From Nonomuraea dietziae (GTDB lineage Bacteria; Actinomycetota; Actinomycetes; Streptosporangiales; Streptosporangiaceae): 64,000 nucleotides of DNA. A model generated the notes under the pieces. The model saw nothing but the letters and a program-made list of their open reading frames with translations, searched no databases and had not been told where the DNA came from. Numbering within the stretch: the stretch's first letter is position 1; every line of letters starts with the position of its first letter. A program made the translations under genes and the position numbers. The stretch spans positions 852,790 through 916,789 of the forward strand of contig NZ_JACIBV010000002.1 of assembly GCF_014195505.1 (NCBI RefSeq), written 5' to 3'. Shown here piece by piece: positions 44,646 through 53,992 of the stretch.

Positions 44646-45653
44646 TTAAGGAATGACAGGCTTGCGGCTGGCGAGCGCGACCCAGACCTGGCCTGGGGCG
44701 AAGTTCATCGGCTCGCCGCTCGCAGTGGTGAACGTCGTGCCGTCCTCTTCCGATTCCCTCGACCACCTGGCCTTGTAGGCCTTGCCTTCGCGCAGCACGA
44801 TCGCCGAGCCCTTGCCCACCGTGTGGACCAGCGGCGTGTAGCTCTGGTTCTTGTCGTGGAACTCCGAGCGCTCGGTCTTGGTGTACTGGATGACGATCGT
44901 CGGCGCGCCGAGCTGCCCGCCCTCGGCGGCCATGTTCTTCTTGCCGTCCTGCCAGATCAGCCACTGCTTCTTCGTCTCGGACCAGCCGAAGGTGAAGGTC
45001 GCGGCGGGCCACTTGACCGTCCACGTCTTCTTCTCCACCCCGCCCTCGGCAGGGGCCTCGCCGAAGGTGAAGCCGATGTCCTTGGCCTTGGTCGCCTTGG
45101 GCGCCTTGGCCAGCAGCTGCCTGGTGTTGGCGAACAGGTTGTAGGGGGCGTAGCGGCCCGGCTGGCGGAAGAACGCGCCGGGGTTGCGGGTGTCGCCGAC
45201 GTCGAACAGCGAGGCCTCGGCCACGAACGGCAGCATCTTGGTCTGGACGCCCGAGTAGGCGAAGGCGGGCTTGCCGAACTGCGGCGTGATGTGCAGGTCG
45301 GAGATCCGGGCGCTGCGCACGGGGCCGACCTTGGCGGGCAGCTTGGAGGAGAAGACCGCCATCAGGCGGGTCAGTCCCGCCTCGACCTGCTCGACGTAGA
45401 CGATGTCGGCGCTCTTGAGCCCGAGCTGGGGCTTGCCCGCCGCGGTGTTCTCGATCTTCACCGCCAGGACGGGCTTGAGCTCCTCGTACGGCAGGCCCGT
45501 GAACGGGTGCCCCTTCTCCTCGGGCGCCGCGGAGGGGTCGGCCGGGGCCGCCTGCGGAGCCTTCGAGGGCGTCGCCGCGCCGCCACCGCTGGAGCAGGCC
45601 ACGACCGGGCCGAGCACCGCCAGCGTCACCGCGATCATTCGGGGTATCCGCAC
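44646..45653 (-). CDS. DUF3048-family lipoprotein
   Basis: A 335-residue exported lipoprotein: GTG start with GGAGGAG upstream, a hydrophobic signal (MIAVTLAVLGPVVACSSGG) and a lipobox Cys at about residue 22, then a Ser/Pro/Ala linker. The body has HPFTGLPYEELKPVLAVKIENTAAGKPQLGLKSADIVYVEQVEAGLTRLMAVF and RSARISDLH, typical of DUF3048 (YerB). Function is unknown; wall-associated localisation is inferred. It is flanked by pdxS and the LemA-like gene. Confidence 0.88.
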   Translation of the reverse strand: MRIPRMIAVTLAVLGPVVACSSGGGAATPSKAPQAAPADPSAAPEEKGHPFTGLPYEELKPVLAVKIENTAAGKPQLGLKSADIVYVEQVEAGLTRLMAVFSSKLPAKVGPVRSARISDLHITPQFGKPAFAYSGVQTKMLPFVAEASLFDVGDTRNPGAFFRQPGRYAPYNLFANTRQLLAKAPKATKAKDIGFTFGEAPAEGGVEKKTWTVKWPAATFTFGWSETKKQWLIWQDGKKNMAAEGGQLGAPTIVIQYTKTERSEFHDKNQSYTPLVHTVGKGSAIVLREGKAYKARWSRESEEDGTTFTTASGEPMNFAPGQVWVALASRKPVIP

Positions 45654-45716
45654 CCTGCCAACTCCTCCGTTTGACCAAGAAAACGGAACGAAGCTTACCG
45701 GGCTCCCCAAATCGGG

Positions 45717-46259
45717 TCATTCGGTTGCCATGGTCTCCGGCGGATTGTCATCGATCTCGAAGAATTGCGGGAACTCGGTGCGGCCTGCCAGGCGGAGGGT
45801 GCGGGCCAGCCAGCGGCGCTGGGCGGTGCGGGTGACGCCGACGGCGTTGTTGAAGAAGCTGCGGGCGTAGACGACCTTGGCGACGGCGGCGTCGAGCTCC
45901 TCCAGCAGGGAGCGTCCGCCGGGCGACTCGGAGAGCTTCTCCCTGAAGCGCTCCTGGTCGACCGCCGCGCGCAGCGCCCTGGAAAGGTCGCTCTCGGCGT
46001 GTTCGCGTTCGTCGGGGCCCGCCGTACGGGCCTCGTGGGCGGCGGCGGCCAGCACCAGCGAGGTGGCGGGGTCGAGCAGGCGCGAGCCCGCGAGCTCGAG
46101 GACGACGGCCGAACGCCTGACCAGGGCGACGTCGAGGGCCTCGCGAGCCAGCTCCAGCCTGATGTGCAGGCGGTCGAGACGGCCGGCCCGCCAGGAGACG
46201 TAGACGGCGGCGAGCACCACGAGGATGCCGACGATGAGGACGATGACGGTGGTGCTCAT
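45717..46259 (-). CDS. LemA-like membrane protein
   Basis: A 180-residue protein with one N-terminal membrane helix (TVIVLIVGILVVLAAVYVSW) and a helical body. The C-terminal segment YARSFFNNAVGVTRTAQ...FPQFFEID resembles the LemA signature (N-x-x-V ... FP ... FE), though weakly, so the family call is tentative. The gene overlaps the pimA stop by four bases (ATGA), so it is co-translated with the PIM genes; a similar small membrane gene accompanies pimA in other actinobacteria. Confidence 0.72.
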   Translation of the reverse strand: MSTTVIVLIVGILVVLAAVYVSWRAGRLDRLHIRLELAREALDVALVRRSAVVLELAGSRLLDPATSLVLAAAAHEARTAGPDEREHAESDLSRALRAAVDQERFREKLSESPGGRSLLEELDAAVAKVVYARSFFNNAVGVTRTAQRRWLARTLRLAGRTEFPQFFEIDDNPPETMATE

Positions 46260-47362
46260 GTGAGGGAGTCTTCCTCCACCCTGCCCGCGCTGGCGGTGAC
46301 GGTCTCGTAGACGCGGACCACGTCGCGGGCGACGGTGGACCAGTCGTACTTGCGCACCGCCACGCGCGCCTCGTCGGACAGCTTGGCCCTGCGCTCGGGG
46401 TCGGCGAGAAGCTTGCGGGCCTCCTCAGCGAGCGCTTCGGCGTCGCCGTTGGCGAACAGCGCGCCCGCCTGCCCCTCCCCCAGCACCCTGCGGAAGGCGG
46501 GGATGTCGCTGGCCAGCACGGTGGACCCCGCCGACATGGCCTCGGCCAGCACGATGCCGAAGCTCTCGCCGCCGGTGTTGGGCGCGACGAAGACGTCGAC
46601 GGAGTGGTAGGCGCGGATCTTGTCCTGCTCGCTCACCATGCCGAGCAGCGTGACCCTGTCGCGGATCGACTTGGGGATCTTGACCTCGCCCGGGCCCGCG
46701 ATCAGCAGTCTGGCCTCGGGGATCAGCTCCATCGCCTCGAGCAGCACGGGCAGCCCCTTGCGCGGCTCGTCCATGCGGCCGAGGAAGCCGAGCGTCCTGC
46801 CATCGGGGCCGAAGCCCTCCAGCGGCTCGGCCTCGGTGTAGCGGCTGACGGTCACCCCGTTGGGGATCAGCACGGTGTCGCCGCCGAACTGCTCGACCAG
46901 GCTCTTGCGGGCGGCGTCGGAGACGGCGATGCGCCCGCTGAGCTTCTCCAGCGCGCTGCGCAGCATCGGCTCGGCGATCGCGATGGCCCGCGAACGGGTG
47001 AAGGAGGCGTGGAAGGTCGCCACGATCGGGCCCTTGGCGGCCCAGCAGGCCAGCACTCCGAGGCTGGGCACCAGCGGCTCGTGGATGTGCAGGACGTCGA
47101 AGTCGCCCTCCTGGATCCAGCGGCGCACCCGCGCGGCCGAGATGAAGCCGAACGACATCCTGGCCACCGACCCGTTGTAGGGCACCGGCACCGCCCTGCC
47201 CGCCCCCGTGACGTAGGGGGGAAGCTCGGCGTCGTCTCCGGCGGGCGCGATGACCGACACCTGGTGGCCCTGCGCGATGAGCGCCTGTGCCAGGTCGTCG
47301 ATGTGCTGCTTGACCCCGCCCGGCACGTCCCACGAGTAGGGGCAGACGATGCCGACGTTCAC
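46256..47362 (-). CDS. pimA: Phosphatidyl-myo-inositol mannosyltransferase
   Basis: A 368-residue GT4 (GT-B fold) enzyme adding the first mannose from GDP-mannose to phosphatidylinositol on the inner face of the membrane. It begins VNVGIVCPYSWDVPGGVKQHIDDLAQAL; further motifs are LHIHEPLVPSLG, VATFHASFTRS, VLIPNGV and ESFGIVLAEAMSAG (E-x7-E). The GTG at 47362 overlaps the acyltransferase stop. Operon pgsA-patA-pimA-lemA-like, each step overlapping, is the actinobacterial PIM module. Confidence 0.94.
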   Translation of the reverse strand: MNVGIVCPYSWDVPGGVKQHIDDLAQALIAQGHQVSVIAPAGDDAELPPYVTGAGRAVPVPYNGSVARMSFGFISAARVRRWIQEGDFDVLHIHEPLVPSLGVLACWAAKGPIVATFHASFTRSRAIAIAEPMLRSALEKLSGRIAVSDAARKSLVEQFGGDTVLIPNGVTVSRYTEAEPLEGFGPDGRTLGFLGRMDEPRKGLPVLLEAMELIPEARLLIAGPGEVKIPKSIRDRVTLLGMVSEQDKIRAYHSVDVFVAPNTGGESFGIVLAEAMSAGSTVLASDIPAFRRVLGEGQAGALFANGDAEALAEEARKLLADPERRAKLSDEARVAVRKYDWSTVARDVVRVYETVTASAGRVEEDSLT

Positions 47363-48255
47363 TTGGGGTCCTCCAGCCACAGGCGCTGCAGCATGTGCCA
47401 GTCTTCGGGGTGCTCGGCGATGCCCTTCTCGAACACCGTCACCAGGCTCTGCGCCACAGCGGCCGTGCGCTCCTGGAGCGTGCCCTCGGCGGGGACCGGC
47501 ACCTCCTCGTGGATGCGCAGCCCCCAGTCGTCGCCCTCGAACCACAGGATCGCGGGAAGCAGCGCCGCCCCCGTCTTGACCGCCAGCAGCGCGGGGCCGA
47601 CGGGCACCTGGGTGGTGGCGCCGAAGAACTCCACCTTGACGCCGTTCTTGGTCAGGTCGCGCTCGGCGGGCAGGCAGACGATGCCGCCCTTGCGCACGCG
47701 CTGGGCCAGGGTGCCGAAGTTGTGCCCCGCGCCGCCGGTCAGCGGCAGCACCTCCATGCCCAGGCTCTCGCGGAAGGCGACGTAGCGGCGGTAGAGCGAC
47801 TCGGGCTTGAGGCGCTCGGCCACAGTGGTGAAGCTGTGGCCGCTGCCCGTCAGCCACGCGCCCGACTGGTCCCAGTTGCCCATGTGCGGCAGCGCCAGCA
47901 CGACGCCCCTGCCCGCGGCCACGGTGTCGAAGATGTTCTCGGCGCCCGTCACGTGCGTGCGCCGTACGACCTCGGCTCGGTCCATCTTCGGCAGCAGGAA
48001 GATCTCGTGGAAGTAGCGCAGGTAGGAGCGCATGCCCGCGCGGCTGAGCGCGCGCAGCTCGGCGCTGTCCTCGCCCAGGCCCGTGACCCTGGCCAGGTTG
48101 TGCTCCAGACGGCGCACGCTCAGGCCCCGCCTGCGCCACGCGCTGTCGGCCACGGCCCTGAAGGCGGCCGCGGTCGCCTTCTTCGGCAGGTACGGCAGCA
48201 GCGTCCAGCCTGCCGCGAACCCCGCGGCCACCACGCGGTCCTGAAGGGAGGTCAT
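47359..48255 (-). CDS. patA: Phosphatidylinositol mannoside acyltransferase
   Basis: A 298-residue LPLAT-family (LpxL/HtrB-like) enzyme that acylates phosphatidylinositol mannosides. Visible: ALPHMGNWDQSGAWL (the HxxxxD/N catalytic block; here H-M-G-N-W-D), ERDLTKNGVKVEFFGA, and GPALLAVKTGAALLPAILW. The start ATG (48255) overlaps the pgsA stop (ATGA). In other actinobacteria this gene lies between pgsA and pimA, as here, which supports the PIM-specific call. Confidence 0.92.
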   Translation of the reverse strand: MTSLQDRVVAAGFAAGWTLLPYLPKKATAAAFRAVADSAWRRRGLSVRRLEHNLARVTGLGEDSAELRALSRAGMRSYLRYFHEIFLLPKMDRAEVVRRTHVTGAENIFDTVAAGRGVVLALPHMGNWDQSGAWLTGSGHSFTTVAERLKPESLYRRYVAFRESLGMEVLPLTGGAGHNFGTLAQRVRKGGIVCLPAERDLTKNGVKVEFFGATTQVPVGPALLAVKTGAALLPAILWFEGDDWGLRIHEEVPVPAEGTLQERTAAVAQSLVTVFEKGIAEHPEDWHMLQRLWLEDPK

Positions 48256-48875
48256 CGCGCTCCAATCTGGCGATGGACATGTACTACCCGCTGCACGACC
48301 GTGATCGCGCTGGCGGCGGCGAGCAGCCACATGCCGAGGGGCAGGATGTACGGCACGCCCAGCCCCGACAGCCCCGCCGCCACCAGGCCCACGACCAGCC
48401 GCTCGGGGCGCTCGGCCAGACCGACGTCGCAGGTCAGGCCGAGCCCCTCGGCCCTGGCCTTGACGTAGGACACCAGCGCCCCCGCCACCAGGCAGAACAG
48501 GGCGACGGCCGCCATGAGCAGGTCGCGCTGGACGAAGAAGTAGATGATGAGCCCGGAGAAGATGGCCGCGTCGGCCAGGCGGTCGAGCGTGGAGTCGAGG
48601 AAGGCGCCCCACGTGGTGCCCCCGCCGCCGCCCATGCGGGCCACGACGCCGTCGAGCAGGTCGAACAGGACGAAGATCGTGATCGCCAGTGAGCCCCACC
48701 ACAGCTGGCCCACGGGATAGAACACCAGGGTGCAGATGACCGTGCCCAGTGTGCCGATCGCCGTGACGGCGTTGGGGCCGATCCCGCGCTGGACGAGTGC
48801 CCTGCCCAGCGGGGTGAGTATCCGGGTCATGGCCGGGCGCAGGAGTTTGAGCATCGCGCTCTGATCGTAGGCCAT
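48252..48875 (-). CDS. pgsA: Phosphatidylinositol phosphate synthase (CDP-alcohol phosphatidyltransferase)
   Basis: A 207-residue membrane enzyme that transfers a phosphatidyl group from CDP-diacylglycerol to inositol phosphate, first step of PI and PIM synthesis in actinobacteria. The metal and substrate motif D-G-x2-A-R-x8-G-x3-D-x3-D is complete in LLDGVVARMGGGGGTTWGAF and the following LDSTLD. About six membrane helices. The ATG (MAYDQSAMLKLLRP) has AAGGGG upstream; a GTG five codons earlier is less likely. First gene of the PIM operon; divergent from the EF-G-like gene. Confidence 0.93.
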   Translation of the reverse strand: MAYDQSAMLKLLRPAMTRILTPLGRALVQRGIGPNAVTAIGTLGTVICTLVFYPVGQLWWGSLAITIFVLFDLLDGVVARMGGGGGTTWGAFLDSTLDRLADAAIFSGLIIYFFVQRDLLMAAVALFCLVAGALVSYVKARAEGLGLTCDVGLAERPERLVVGLVAAGLSGLGVPYILPLGMWLLAAASAITVVQRVVHVHRQIGAR

Positions 48876-49067
48876 CTCGGCCCCTTGCACTTCTTTGCCT
48901 CAGCCCCCTTGTGATATTCGCCACACGGGTATTTGGTGAACTAACCGCGTCCTTTGCGGTGACTCCGCTGGATGCGACGCCGACAGACTCCAGATACCCA
49001 TCCGAACGACGAACAGGACGGCGCGCGCCGTACCCCCGCGAGCCCGTCCCACGGAAGCGGAGGCGAA

Positions 49068-51206
49068 GTGGCTGAGAAGCACCACGGCGCGGCCATAGGA
49101 GCCGCGGGCAGGGCACCAGCGGCCGACAGGGCGGACGCGATACGCAACGTCGTACTGGTCGGCCATTCGGGAGCGGGCAAGACCACCCTCGTCGAGCAGT
49201 TGCTCGTGGCCACCGGCACCATCCAGCGCATGGGCCGCGTGGAGGACGGCACCACGGTCAGCGACTTCGACGAGATCGAGGTGCGCCAGCAGCGCTCGGT
49301 GAACCTGTCGGTCGCGCCCATGGTCCACAACGGAATCAAGATCAACCTTCTCGACACCCCTGGCTACGCCGACTTCGTGGGCGACCTGCGGGCCGGGCTG
49401 CGCGCCGCCGACGCCGCCCTGTTCGTGGTCTCCGCCACCGACGGCGTGGACGGGCTGACCCGGATGCTGTGGGAGGAGTGCAGCCAGGTCGGCATGCCGA
49501 GAGCGGTGGTCATCACCAAGATCGACCATCAGCGGGCCGACTTCGACCAGGCGCTCGCCGAGTGCCAGGACGTCTTCGGCGAGGGCGTCGCGCCCCTCTA
49601 CCTTCCCGTCGTCACCAACGGGCACGTGGCGGGGCTGATCGGGCTGCTGTCGCAGAAGTTCTACAACTACGCCACGGGCACCCGCACGGAGAGGGAGCCC
49701 GGCGCCGAGTACGAGGACAGGATCGAGGAGTACAGGGGCGCCCTCATCGAGGGCATCATCCAGGAGAGCGAAGACGAGTCGCTCATGGACCGCTACCTGT
49801 CGGGCGAGGCGATCGACACCAAGGTGCTGATCGACGACCTGGAGAAGGCGGTCGCGCGGGGCAACTTCTACCCCGTGCTGGCCAGCGGCCTCGGCGTGGG
49901 CGCGCAGGAGATCCTGGAGGGCATCACCCAGGGCTTCCCCTCGCCGCTCGAGCACCCGCTGCCCGAGATCACCACGCTCGATGGCAAGCCGGTGACCGTC
50001 AAGGCCTGCGACCCCGACGGGCCGCTGGTGGCCGAGGTGGTCAAGACGACCAGCGATCCGTACGTGGGCAGGATCAGCCTGGTGCGCGTGTTCTCGGGAA
50101 CGCTGCGTCCCGACATGACCGTCCACGTGTCGGGCCACGGCCTGGCCGACCGCGGCCACGAGGACCACGACGTCGACGAGCGCATCGGCACGCTGACCTG
50201 CCCGCTGGGCAAGCAGCAGCGCGCCATCGCCAAGGGCGCTCCTGGCGACATCGTGGCGGTGGCGAAGCTGGCCAGGGCCGAGACGGGCGACACGCTGTCG
50301 GAGCCCGAACGCCCGCTGCTCATGACGGCGTGGACCATGCCCGAGCCGCTGCTGCCCGTGGCGATCAGGGCCAGGTCGAAGGCCGACGAGGACAAGCTGT
50401 CACAGGGCCTGGCGCGGCTGGTCGCCGAGGACCCGACCCTGCGGCTGGAGAACAACGCCGAGACCAGGCAACTGGTGCTGTGGTGCATGGGCGAGGCCCA
50501 CACCGACGTCCTGCTCGACCGGCTGGCCAAGCGCCACGGCGTGGAGGTGGAGCGGGTGCCCCTGAGGGTGCCGCTGCGCGAGACCTTCGGCGGCAGATGC
50601 CAGGCGATGGGCCGCAACGTCAAGCAGACGGGCGGTCACGGCCAGTACGCCATCTGCCATCTGGAGGTCGAGCCCCTGCCGTCCGGCGGGGGTTTCGAGT
50701 TCGTGGACAAGATCGTCGGTGGCGTGGTGCCCAGGCAGTTCATCCCGTCGGTGGAGAAGGGCGTGCGCGCCCAGATGGAGCGGGGCGTGCTGGCCGGATA
50801 CCCGATGGTGGACGTGCGGGTCACGCTCTACGACGGCAAGGCCCACTCGGTCGACTCCTCCGACATGGCCTTCCAGATCGCGGGCTCGCTCGCGCTGAAG
50901 GAGGCCGCGGCCAAGGTGGCGACGCTGCTGCTCGAACCGGTCGACGAGATCGCGGTGCTGGTGGCCGACGACCACGTCGGCGCGGTGATGTCCGATCTGT
51001 CCAGCAGGAGAGGCAGGGTGCTCGGCACCGAGCCCGTCGGGACGGGCAGGACACTGGTGAAGGCCGAGGTGCCGCAGCTGGAGATCACCCGCTACGCGAT
51101 AGACCTCAGGTCGATGTCGCACGGCACCGGAACCTTCCAGCGGACGTTCCTGCGCTACGAACCACTGCCTTCGCACCTGACCGACAAGGTGACAGCGGAG
51201 GACTGA
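49068..51206 (+). CDS. Elongation factor G-like GTPase
   Basis: A 712-residue translational GTPase of the EF-G-like (FusA2/EF-G2) group. G1 is GHSGAGKT, G3 DTPGYADF, G4 ITKIDHQ (TKxD-like). Domains II to V follow, with ERVPLRVPLRETFGG, GRNVKQTGGHGQYA and HVGAVMSDLSSRRGRVLG. The sequence departs from canonical EF-G in the switch regions, so it is not the main fusA; a ribosome-rescue or GTPase-independent role has been proposed for such paralogues. The GTG (49068) has GGAGG upstream; a longer frame begins 32 codons earlier in low-complexity sequence. A good terminator follows. Confidence 0.92.
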   Translation: MAEKHHGAAIGAAGRAPAADRADAIRNVVLVGHSGAGKTTLVEQLLVATGTIQRMGRVEDGTTVSDFDEIEVRQQRSVNLSVAPMVHNGIKINLLDTPGYADFVGDLRAGLRAADAALFVVSATDGVDGLTRMLWEECSQVGMPRAVVITKIDHQRADFDQALAECQDVFGEGVAPLYLPVVTNGHVAGLIGLLSQKFYNYATGTRTEREPGAEYEDRIEEYRGALIEGIIQESEDESLMDRYLSGEAIDTKVLIDDLEKAVARGNFYPVLASGLGVGAQEILEGITQGFPSPLEHPLPEITTLDGKPVTVKACDPDGPLVAEVVKTTSDPYVGRISLVRVFSGTLRPDMTVHVSGHGLADRGHEDHDVDERIGTLTCPLGKQQRAIAKGAPGDIVAVAKLARAETGDTLSEPERPLLMTAWTMPEPLLPVAIRARSKADEDKLSQGLARLVAEDPTLRLENNAETRQLVLWCMGEAHTDVLLDRLAKRHGVEVERVPLRVPLRETFGGRCQAMGRNVKQTGGHGQYAICHLEVEPLPSGGGFEFVDKIVGGVVPRQFIPSVEKGVRAQMERGVLAGYPMVDVRVTLYDGKAHSVDSSDMAFQIAGSLALKEAAAKVATLLLEPVDEIAVLVADDHVGAVMSDLSSRRGRVLGTEPVGTGRTLVKAEVPQLEITRYAIDLRSMSHGTGTFQRTFLRYEPLPSHLTDKVTAED

Positions 51207-51216
51207 CGCCCCTCGA

Positions 51217-51243
51217 CAGGGGGAGGGTAACGCCCTCCCCCTG
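51217..51243 (+). terminator. Terminator after the EF-G-like gene
   Basis: A perfect 11-base stem (CAGGGGGAGGG/CCCTCCCCCTG) with a TAACG loop, 11 bases beyond the stop. Strong hairpin. Confidence 0.85.
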
Positions 51244-51317
51244 AGTCACACTTGAATCACAAATCCATTTCGTTTTTTGGTCGAAGCACCCCAGAGGCGA
51301 TGTCACACTGGGGGACT

Positions 51318-52877
51318 ATGCGTAACGGACGACCTCTGCTTGCGGCCTCCGCCGTCGCGATCGCCGCCACCGCCGCCGCCTACGCCTTCGGCGGCCCCGG
51401 AGCCGAAGCCGCCGCTCCCAAGGGCAGGGTGGCCACACCCGTCAAGGCCACGGAGAACTGCGTGGCCGACGCCCGCTACCCCAAGCGCCAGCTGCGCGGG
51501 GTCTGGATCGCCACGGTGAAGAACATCGACTGGCCTTCGGCCACCGGGCTGAGCCCCGCCAAGCAGCGGGCCGAGTACGTCCGCATCCTCGACAACGCGG
51601 TCAAGCGCAACCTCAACGCGGTCTTCGTGCAGATCAGGCCGGCCTCCGACGCGCTGTACAAGTCGCCGTACGAGCCGTGGTCGCAGTACCTCACCGGCAC
51701 GCCGGGCAAGGACCCCGGCTGGGACCCGCTGCCCTTCCTCACCGCCGAGGCGCACAAGAGGGGCCTGGAGTTCCACGCCTGGTTCAACCCCTACAGGGCC
51801 GCCTACGACACCAACACCGCGCGGCTGCCCGCCTCCCACCCCGCCCGTCAGCACCCCGACTGGCTGGTGAAGTACGGCAGCCTGCTCTACTACAACCCCG
51901 GCCTGCCGCAGGTGCGCGAGCACGTGGTGAAGGTCGTCACCGACGTCGTCAAGCGCTACGACATCGACGGCGTGCACTTCGACGACTACTTCTACCCCTA
52001 CCCCGGCGGCGGCGGCGCCTTCAACGACACCGCGGCCTTCAGGCGCTACGGCGACGGCGCCAAGCTGGCCGACTGGCGCAGGGGAAACGTCAACAAGCTC
52101 GTCGCCCAGGTGCACAAGGCCGTCCATGCCACCAAGAAGGACGTCAAGTTCGGCATCAGCCCCTTCGGCATCTGGCGCAACAAGGCCCAGGACCCGTCCG
52201 GCTCGGCCACCGCGGGCATGTCGGCCTACGACTCGATCTACGCCGACGCGAGGGCCTGGATCAAGGCGGGCACCGTCGACTACGTGATGCCGCAGCTCTA
52301 CTGGCCGCGCGGCTTCCAGGCCGCCGACTACAAGGCGCTGGTGCCGTGGTGGGCCAACGAGGTCAAGGGCACCGACGTGCGCCTGTACATCGGCCAGGCG
52401 CTCTACCGGGTCGGCGCCACGGACGTGCCCGCCTGGACCAAGGCCGGTGAGCTGCCCGCGCACCTGAAGCTCAACCGCTCCTACAAGCAGGTCGACGGCG
52501 ACGTCTACTTCAGCGCCAAGCAGATCGGCGCCAACCCGCTGAAGGTGATGGACCGCCTGGTCAAGGAGCACTATGCGCGTCCCGCGCTGCTGCCCCTTCC
52601 CAAGGGCCAGAAGGGCGACCCCCCCGCCAAGCCGTCGGGCCTGAAGGCCCAGGGCTCGGTCCTGAAGTGGAACGCGGTCCCCGGCGCCCGCTCCTACGCC
52701 GTCTACAAGGTGCCCACCTCGGGCGAGACCTGCTCGGCGACCGACTCGCGCAACCTGGTGGCCGTCGTCTCCGGTCCGTCCTTCGCCACCAAGGCGCCAG
52801 GACAGTACCTGGTCACCTCGCTCGACCCGCTCACCCGCGAGAGCGCGCCCTCCGAGGCGACCGTCTCTCCCGTCTGA
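51318..52877 (+). CDS. Secreted glycoside hydrolase-like protein (GHL10/DUF187)
   Basis: A 519-residue exported protein: signal peptide (residues 1-33, LLAASAVAIAATAAAYAFGG), then a TIM-barrel of the GHL10 family. Signatures are RQLRGVWIATVKNIDWPS, NAVFVQIRPASDALY, EFHAWFNPYRA, DIDGVHFDDYFYPYPG (acidic active-site block) and VDYVMPQLYWPRG. A C-terminal fibronectin-III-like module (residues 435-519) ends the protein. Relatives such as YngK are presumed polysaccharide hydrolases, target unproven. The ATG at 51318 follows GGGGGAC; the sequence before it holds a terminator. Confidence 0.9.
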   Translation: MRNGRPLLAASAVAIAATAAAYAFGGPGAEAAAPKGRVATPVKATENCVADARYPKRQLRGVWIATVKNIDWPSATGLSPAKQRAEYVRILDNAVKRNLNAVFVQIRPASDALYKSPYEPWSQYLTGTPGKDPGWDPLPFLTAEAHKRGLEFHAWFNPYRAAYDTNTARLPASHPARQHPDWLVKYGSLLYYNPGLPQVREHVVKVVTDVVKRYDIDGVHFDDYFYPYPGGGGAFNDTAAFRRYGDGAKLADWRRGNVNKLVAQVHKAVHATKKDVKFGISPFGIWRNKAQDPSGSATAGMSAYDSIYADARAWIKAGTVDYVMPQLYWPRGFQAADYKALVPWWANEVKGTDVRLYIGQALYRVGATDVPAWTKAGELPAHLKLNRSYKQVDGDVYFSAKQIGANPLKVMDRLVKEHYARPALLPLPKGQKGDPPAKPSGLKAQGSVLKWNAVPGARSYAVYKVPTSGETCSATDSRNLVAVVSGPSFATKAPGQYLVTSLDPLTRESAPSEATVSPV

Positions 52878-52960
52878 TCCCTTTCGTACGGCAGGCGGCC
52901 CCACGCGCGTCCTTCTTCAAGGTCGGCGCGTGGGGCCCGTCTCGTGATAGGGCTGAACGT

Positions 52961-53464
52961 ATGCCTGCCGTACCTCAGCGCCTGTCATGGGCCGTCGAGA
53001 CCCTGGCCGTCGCGCCCGGCGACCGCCTGCTGGAGATCGGCTGCGGTCCCGGAGTGGCGGTGTCCCTGGTCTGCGACCTGCTGACCACCGGAACGATCAC
53101 AGCCGTGGACCGCTCGGCCACCGCCGTCGAACGGGCCGGCGCCCGCAACGCCCGCCACCTCGAGTCGGGCAGGGCCAGGATCCTGCGCGCCTCCCTGGAG
53201 GAGCTGCGGCTGGACGGCGAGCGGTTCGACAAGATATTCGCGGTCAACGTGAACCTCTTCTGGACCCGCGACCCCGCCCGCGAGCTGGCCCTCATCTCCT
53301 CGCTGCTGGCCTACGGCGGAGAGCTCTCGCTGTTCTACGAGCCGCCCTCGGCCGAGCGCGCGAGCGCCCTCGCCGCCGACCTCACCCGGACGCTGTCCTC
53401 GCACGGCCTCACCCCCACCGTCGTGCGCGGGGGCGAGCGACTGGTGTGCGTCCGCGCCTCGTAG
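52961..53464 (+). CDS. Small SAM-dependent methyltransferase
   Basis: A 167-residue class I methyltransferase. The SAM loop is LLEIGCGPGVAVSLV, with the acidic ribose-binding residue in ITAVDRS, and a FDKIFAVNVNLFW motif IV-like stretch. No substrate domain is visible, so the target is unknown. ATG at 52961 has AGGG eight bases upstream. Eleven bases separate it from the GNAT gene, with which it is probably co-transcribed. Confidence 0.87.
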   Translation: MPAVPQRLSWAVETLAVAPGDRLLEIGCGPGVAVSLVCDLLTTGTITAVDRSATAVERAGARNARHLESGRARILRASLEELRLDGERFDKIFAVNVNLFWTRDPARELALISSLLAYGGELSLFYEPPSAERASALAADLTRTLSSHGLTPTVVRGGERLVCVRAS

Positions 53465-53474
53465 GCTGACCGGC

Positions 53475-53933
53475 GTGAACGTCGAGACCGTCGAGTGGGA
53501 CGACCCCTCCGCCGAGGCCCTGCGCGCGGCGATGTCGCGGGAGATGGACGAGCGCTACGCCGACATGGCCGGCTTCGACTTTCCCGAGGACTTCTCCGTC
53601 GCGCGCGACAGCGTCGTCTACACCGGCCTCGCGCGCACCGAGGAGGGCCTGGCGGTCGGCCACATCGCCCTGCGCAGGCTCGGCGGCGAGATGGAGATCA
53701 AGCGCATGTACGTCGCCCCAAGGCACCGCGGCAACGGCGTCGCCGTGGCGCTGCTGGAGGCGGCCGAGAGCGCCGCGGCGAGCGCGGGCGCCGAGCGGGT
53801 GGTGCTGCAGACGGGCGACAGGCAGCCCGACGCGGTACGCCTGTACGAGCGTGAGGGTTACACGCGCATTCCCGTCTATCCGCCCTACCACCTGGTCCCC
53901 AACTCTCTCTGCTACCAAAAGCGCGTCACCTGA
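53475..53933 (+). CDS. GNAT-family N-acetyltransferase
   Basis: A 152-residue acetyltransferase. It has IKRMYVAPRHRGNGVAVALLEAAE, containing the acetyl-CoA Q/R-x-x-G-x-G/A loop, and RLYEREGYTRIPVYPPY at the C-terminus, typical of amino-acid or small-amine GNATs. GTG start 10 bases after the methyltransferase gene. Acceptor is unknown. Confidence 0.88.
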   Translation: MNVETVEWDDPSAEALRAAMSREMDERYADMAGFDFPEDFSVARDSVVYTGLARTEEGLAVGHIALRRLGGEMEIKRMYVAPRHRGNGVAVALLEAAESAAASAGAERVVLQTGDRQPDAVRLYEREGYTRIPVYPPYHLVPNSLCYQKRVT

Positions 53934-53992
53934 CGACGACGGCGCGGTGTAGCGTGCCCTGCGACGATGTCGAGCTAGTGGAGGAGTCGCGG